DNA of 64,000 nt. Source: Cacajao melanocephalus. Taxonomy: Eukaryota; Chordata; Mammalia; Primates; Pitheciidae. The notes beneath the pieces were generated by a model, which was given only the letters and a program-made list of their open reading frames with translations, ran no database searches and was not told the origin of the DNA. Below, in pieces: positions 62,573 to 64,000 of this stretch (the first letter of the stretch is position 1; every line of letters starts with the position of its first letter). The position numbers and the translations under genes are program-made. The stretch is taken from NCBI GenBank assembly GCA_963573385.1, contig CAUYLG010051940.1, forward strand, positions 62,001 to 126,000. The letters run 5' to 3'.

Positions 62573-64000
62573 CCCTACAGCTAACAAGGGAAATGAAATA
62601 TCTCTACAAGGAGAACTAAAAATCGCTACTCAAAGATATCAGAGATGACACAAACAAATGAAAAAATATTTCTTGCTCATGGATGGGAAGAATCAATATT
62701 GTTAAAATGGCCACACCGCCCAAAGCAATTTATAAATTCAATGCTATTCCCTTAAACTACCACTGACATTCCTCAAAAAACTAGAAAAATCCGTTTTAAA
62801 ATTCATATGGAACCAAAAGAAAGCCTGAATAACCAAGGCAATCCTGAGCAAAAAGAACAGAGCTGGAGGCATCACATTACCTGACTTCAAACTATACTGT
62901 AAGGCTACAGCAACCAAAACAGCATGGTACTGGTACAAGATCAGACACATAGACAATATTATAGAACAAAGAACCCATAAATAATACCATATACCTACCA
63001 GCATCTGATCTTTGACAAACCTGACAAAAGCAATGAAGAAAGGATTTCCTATTTAATATTGCTGGGATAACTGGCTAGCCCTATGCAGAAGATTGAAACT
63101 GGACCTCTTCCTTAAACCATATACAAAAATTTACTCAAGATGGATTAAAGACTTAATTGTAAAACCCCAAACTATAAAAACCCCAGAAGACACCCAAGGC
63201 ATTACCATTCAGGACATAGGTACAAGCAAATATTTCATGAAGAAAATGCCAAAAGCAGTTGCAACAAAAGCAAAAATTGACAAACATGACCTAAGTAAAT
63301 GATAGAGCTTCTGCAAAGCAAAAGAAGCTATCAACAGAGTAAACAGCCTACAGAATGGGAGAAAATTTTTGCAATCTGTCTATCTGACAAAGGTCTAATA
63401 TCCAGTATCTATTAAGAATTTTACAAGGAAAAAACTCATTAAAAAGTGAGTAAACGACATGAACAGACCCTTCTCCAAAGAAGACATATATGTGGCTCAA
63501 CATCACTGATCATAGAGAAATGCAAATCAAAACCACAATGAGATACCATCTCATACCAGCCAGAATGGCTATTATTAAAAAGTCAAAAAATAAAAAATAA
63601 TAACAGATGCTAGTGAGGTTGTAGAGAAAAAGGAAGGCTTTTGTGCCATTTGTGGGAGTGTAAATTAGTTCGACCATAGTGGGTTGAACTAATTTCAACA
63701 AGTGTGGTGATTCCTCAAAAACCTAAGGACAGAACTACCATTCAATTCAGCAATCTCATGACTGGGTATATACCTAAAGGAATATAAATCATTCTGTTAC
63801 AAAGACACATGGATGCATATGTTCATTGCAGCACTATTCACAATAGTAAAGACATAGAAACAACCCAAATCCCCATCAATGATAGATTGGATGAAAAAAT
63901 ATGGTACATATATATATATATATATATATATATGTTCCCACTTATAAGTAGGAGCTAAATTATGATAAAATATGCACACAGAGGGGAACGACACACACTG
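62573..64000 (+). mobile_element. L1PA/L1PB-type element, sense, continues past the window
   Basis: A second sense L1, starting in the reverse-transcriptase part of ORF2 (GGGAAGAATCAATATTGTTA at 62685), then GCATGGTACTGGTACAAGAT (62923), ACAAAAGCAAAAATTGACAA (63265), GAGATACCATCTCATACCAG (63540) and GGTATATACCTAAAGGAATA (63765). A stop at 63301-63303 and frameshifts break ORF2. The ORF2 terminus and part of the 3' UTR are missing at the TA tract. The 3' end lies outside the window. Confidence 0.93.
63908..63933. repeat. (AT)13 microsatellite at an internal L1 deletion
   Basis: Thirteen AT units lie between GGTAC (ORF2 end) and GTTCCCACTTATAAG (3' UTR start). In L1 these two parts are separated by roughly 150-170 bases that are absent here. 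Confidence 0.9.

Noticed and set aside
63093..63302. 69-codon frame resembling an L1 ORF2 segment
   Set aside because: It is a piece of a broken ORF2 in an L1 copy, closed by a stop and followed by frameshifts; not a functional gene.

Overview
The window looks like anthropoid-primate, most probably human, nuclear DNA from an intergenic region or a large intron. It is AT-rich and saturated with primate and mammalian interspersed repeats: AluJ and AluS copies with one AluY-like copy, L1PA/L1PB/L1MA-type and older L1M LINEs, L2, MIR, a HAL1-like fragment, MLT1, MST and THE1 LTR elements, hAT-type and Tigger1 DNA-transposon fossils, and microsatellites. AluS and THE1 place it within anthropoid primates. 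I found no protein-coding exon chain, structural RNA gene, CpG island, CRISPR array or bacterial feature. Open frames of 60-127 codons are scattered on both strands at about chance density, and most of the longest lie in repeats. Repeat families were named by reading against remembered family signatures, so subfamily names and edges not anchored by a target-site duplication (TSD) are approximate.

Layout. 1-4.4 kb is mostly unclassified, with a (CA)25 tract. 4.4-9.0 kb holds an antisense L1M, three MIRs, a short L1 3' end and an MLT1 LTR. 9.6-10.3 kb has an AluS and a hAT fossil with its 8-bp TSD. 14.2-20.8 kb is a dense nest: antisense L1M pieces, one split by an L1MA that itself carries an AluY, then a complete MST LTR-internal-LTR element, a second hAT fossil and more L1M. 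23-25.6 kb has an MST/MLT1-class LTR, an AluJ, a 5'-inverted L1, a third hAT fossil and an L2 end. 27.5-33.4 kb carries L2 pieces, two Alus with clear TSDs, a second 5'-inverted L1, an Alu monomer, an L1PB/L1MA 3' end, a HAL1-like segment and complementary CT and GA tracts. 34-41 kb is mostly unclassified, with two Alus, an L1MA 3' fragment and an MSTA/B LTR.

41.3-46.9 kb holds a complete small Tigger1 derivative, antisense L1M, an unassigned ERV relic with an inserted MLT1, two Alus, a small minisatellite and an L2. 47-53.2 kb has an ERVL-type LTR, L2 pieces including an unusually long one of about 1.5 kb, a 5'-truncated Alu and a G-quadruplex candidate. 57.4-59.8 kb is a complete THE1 provirus on the minus strand with two 395-bp LTRs. 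60.2-64.0 kb contains one antisense and two sense L1 copies of overlapping ORF2 regions, with three Alus, and runs off the window end.

No genes cooperate here; what can be read is insertion history. I did not find a previously undescribed biological system. The most useful observations are structural: nested insertions with TSDs, two twin-priming-type L1 inversions, the two-copy ERV relic, the G-rich tract, and microsatellites placed at a deletion junction or beside Alu tails.
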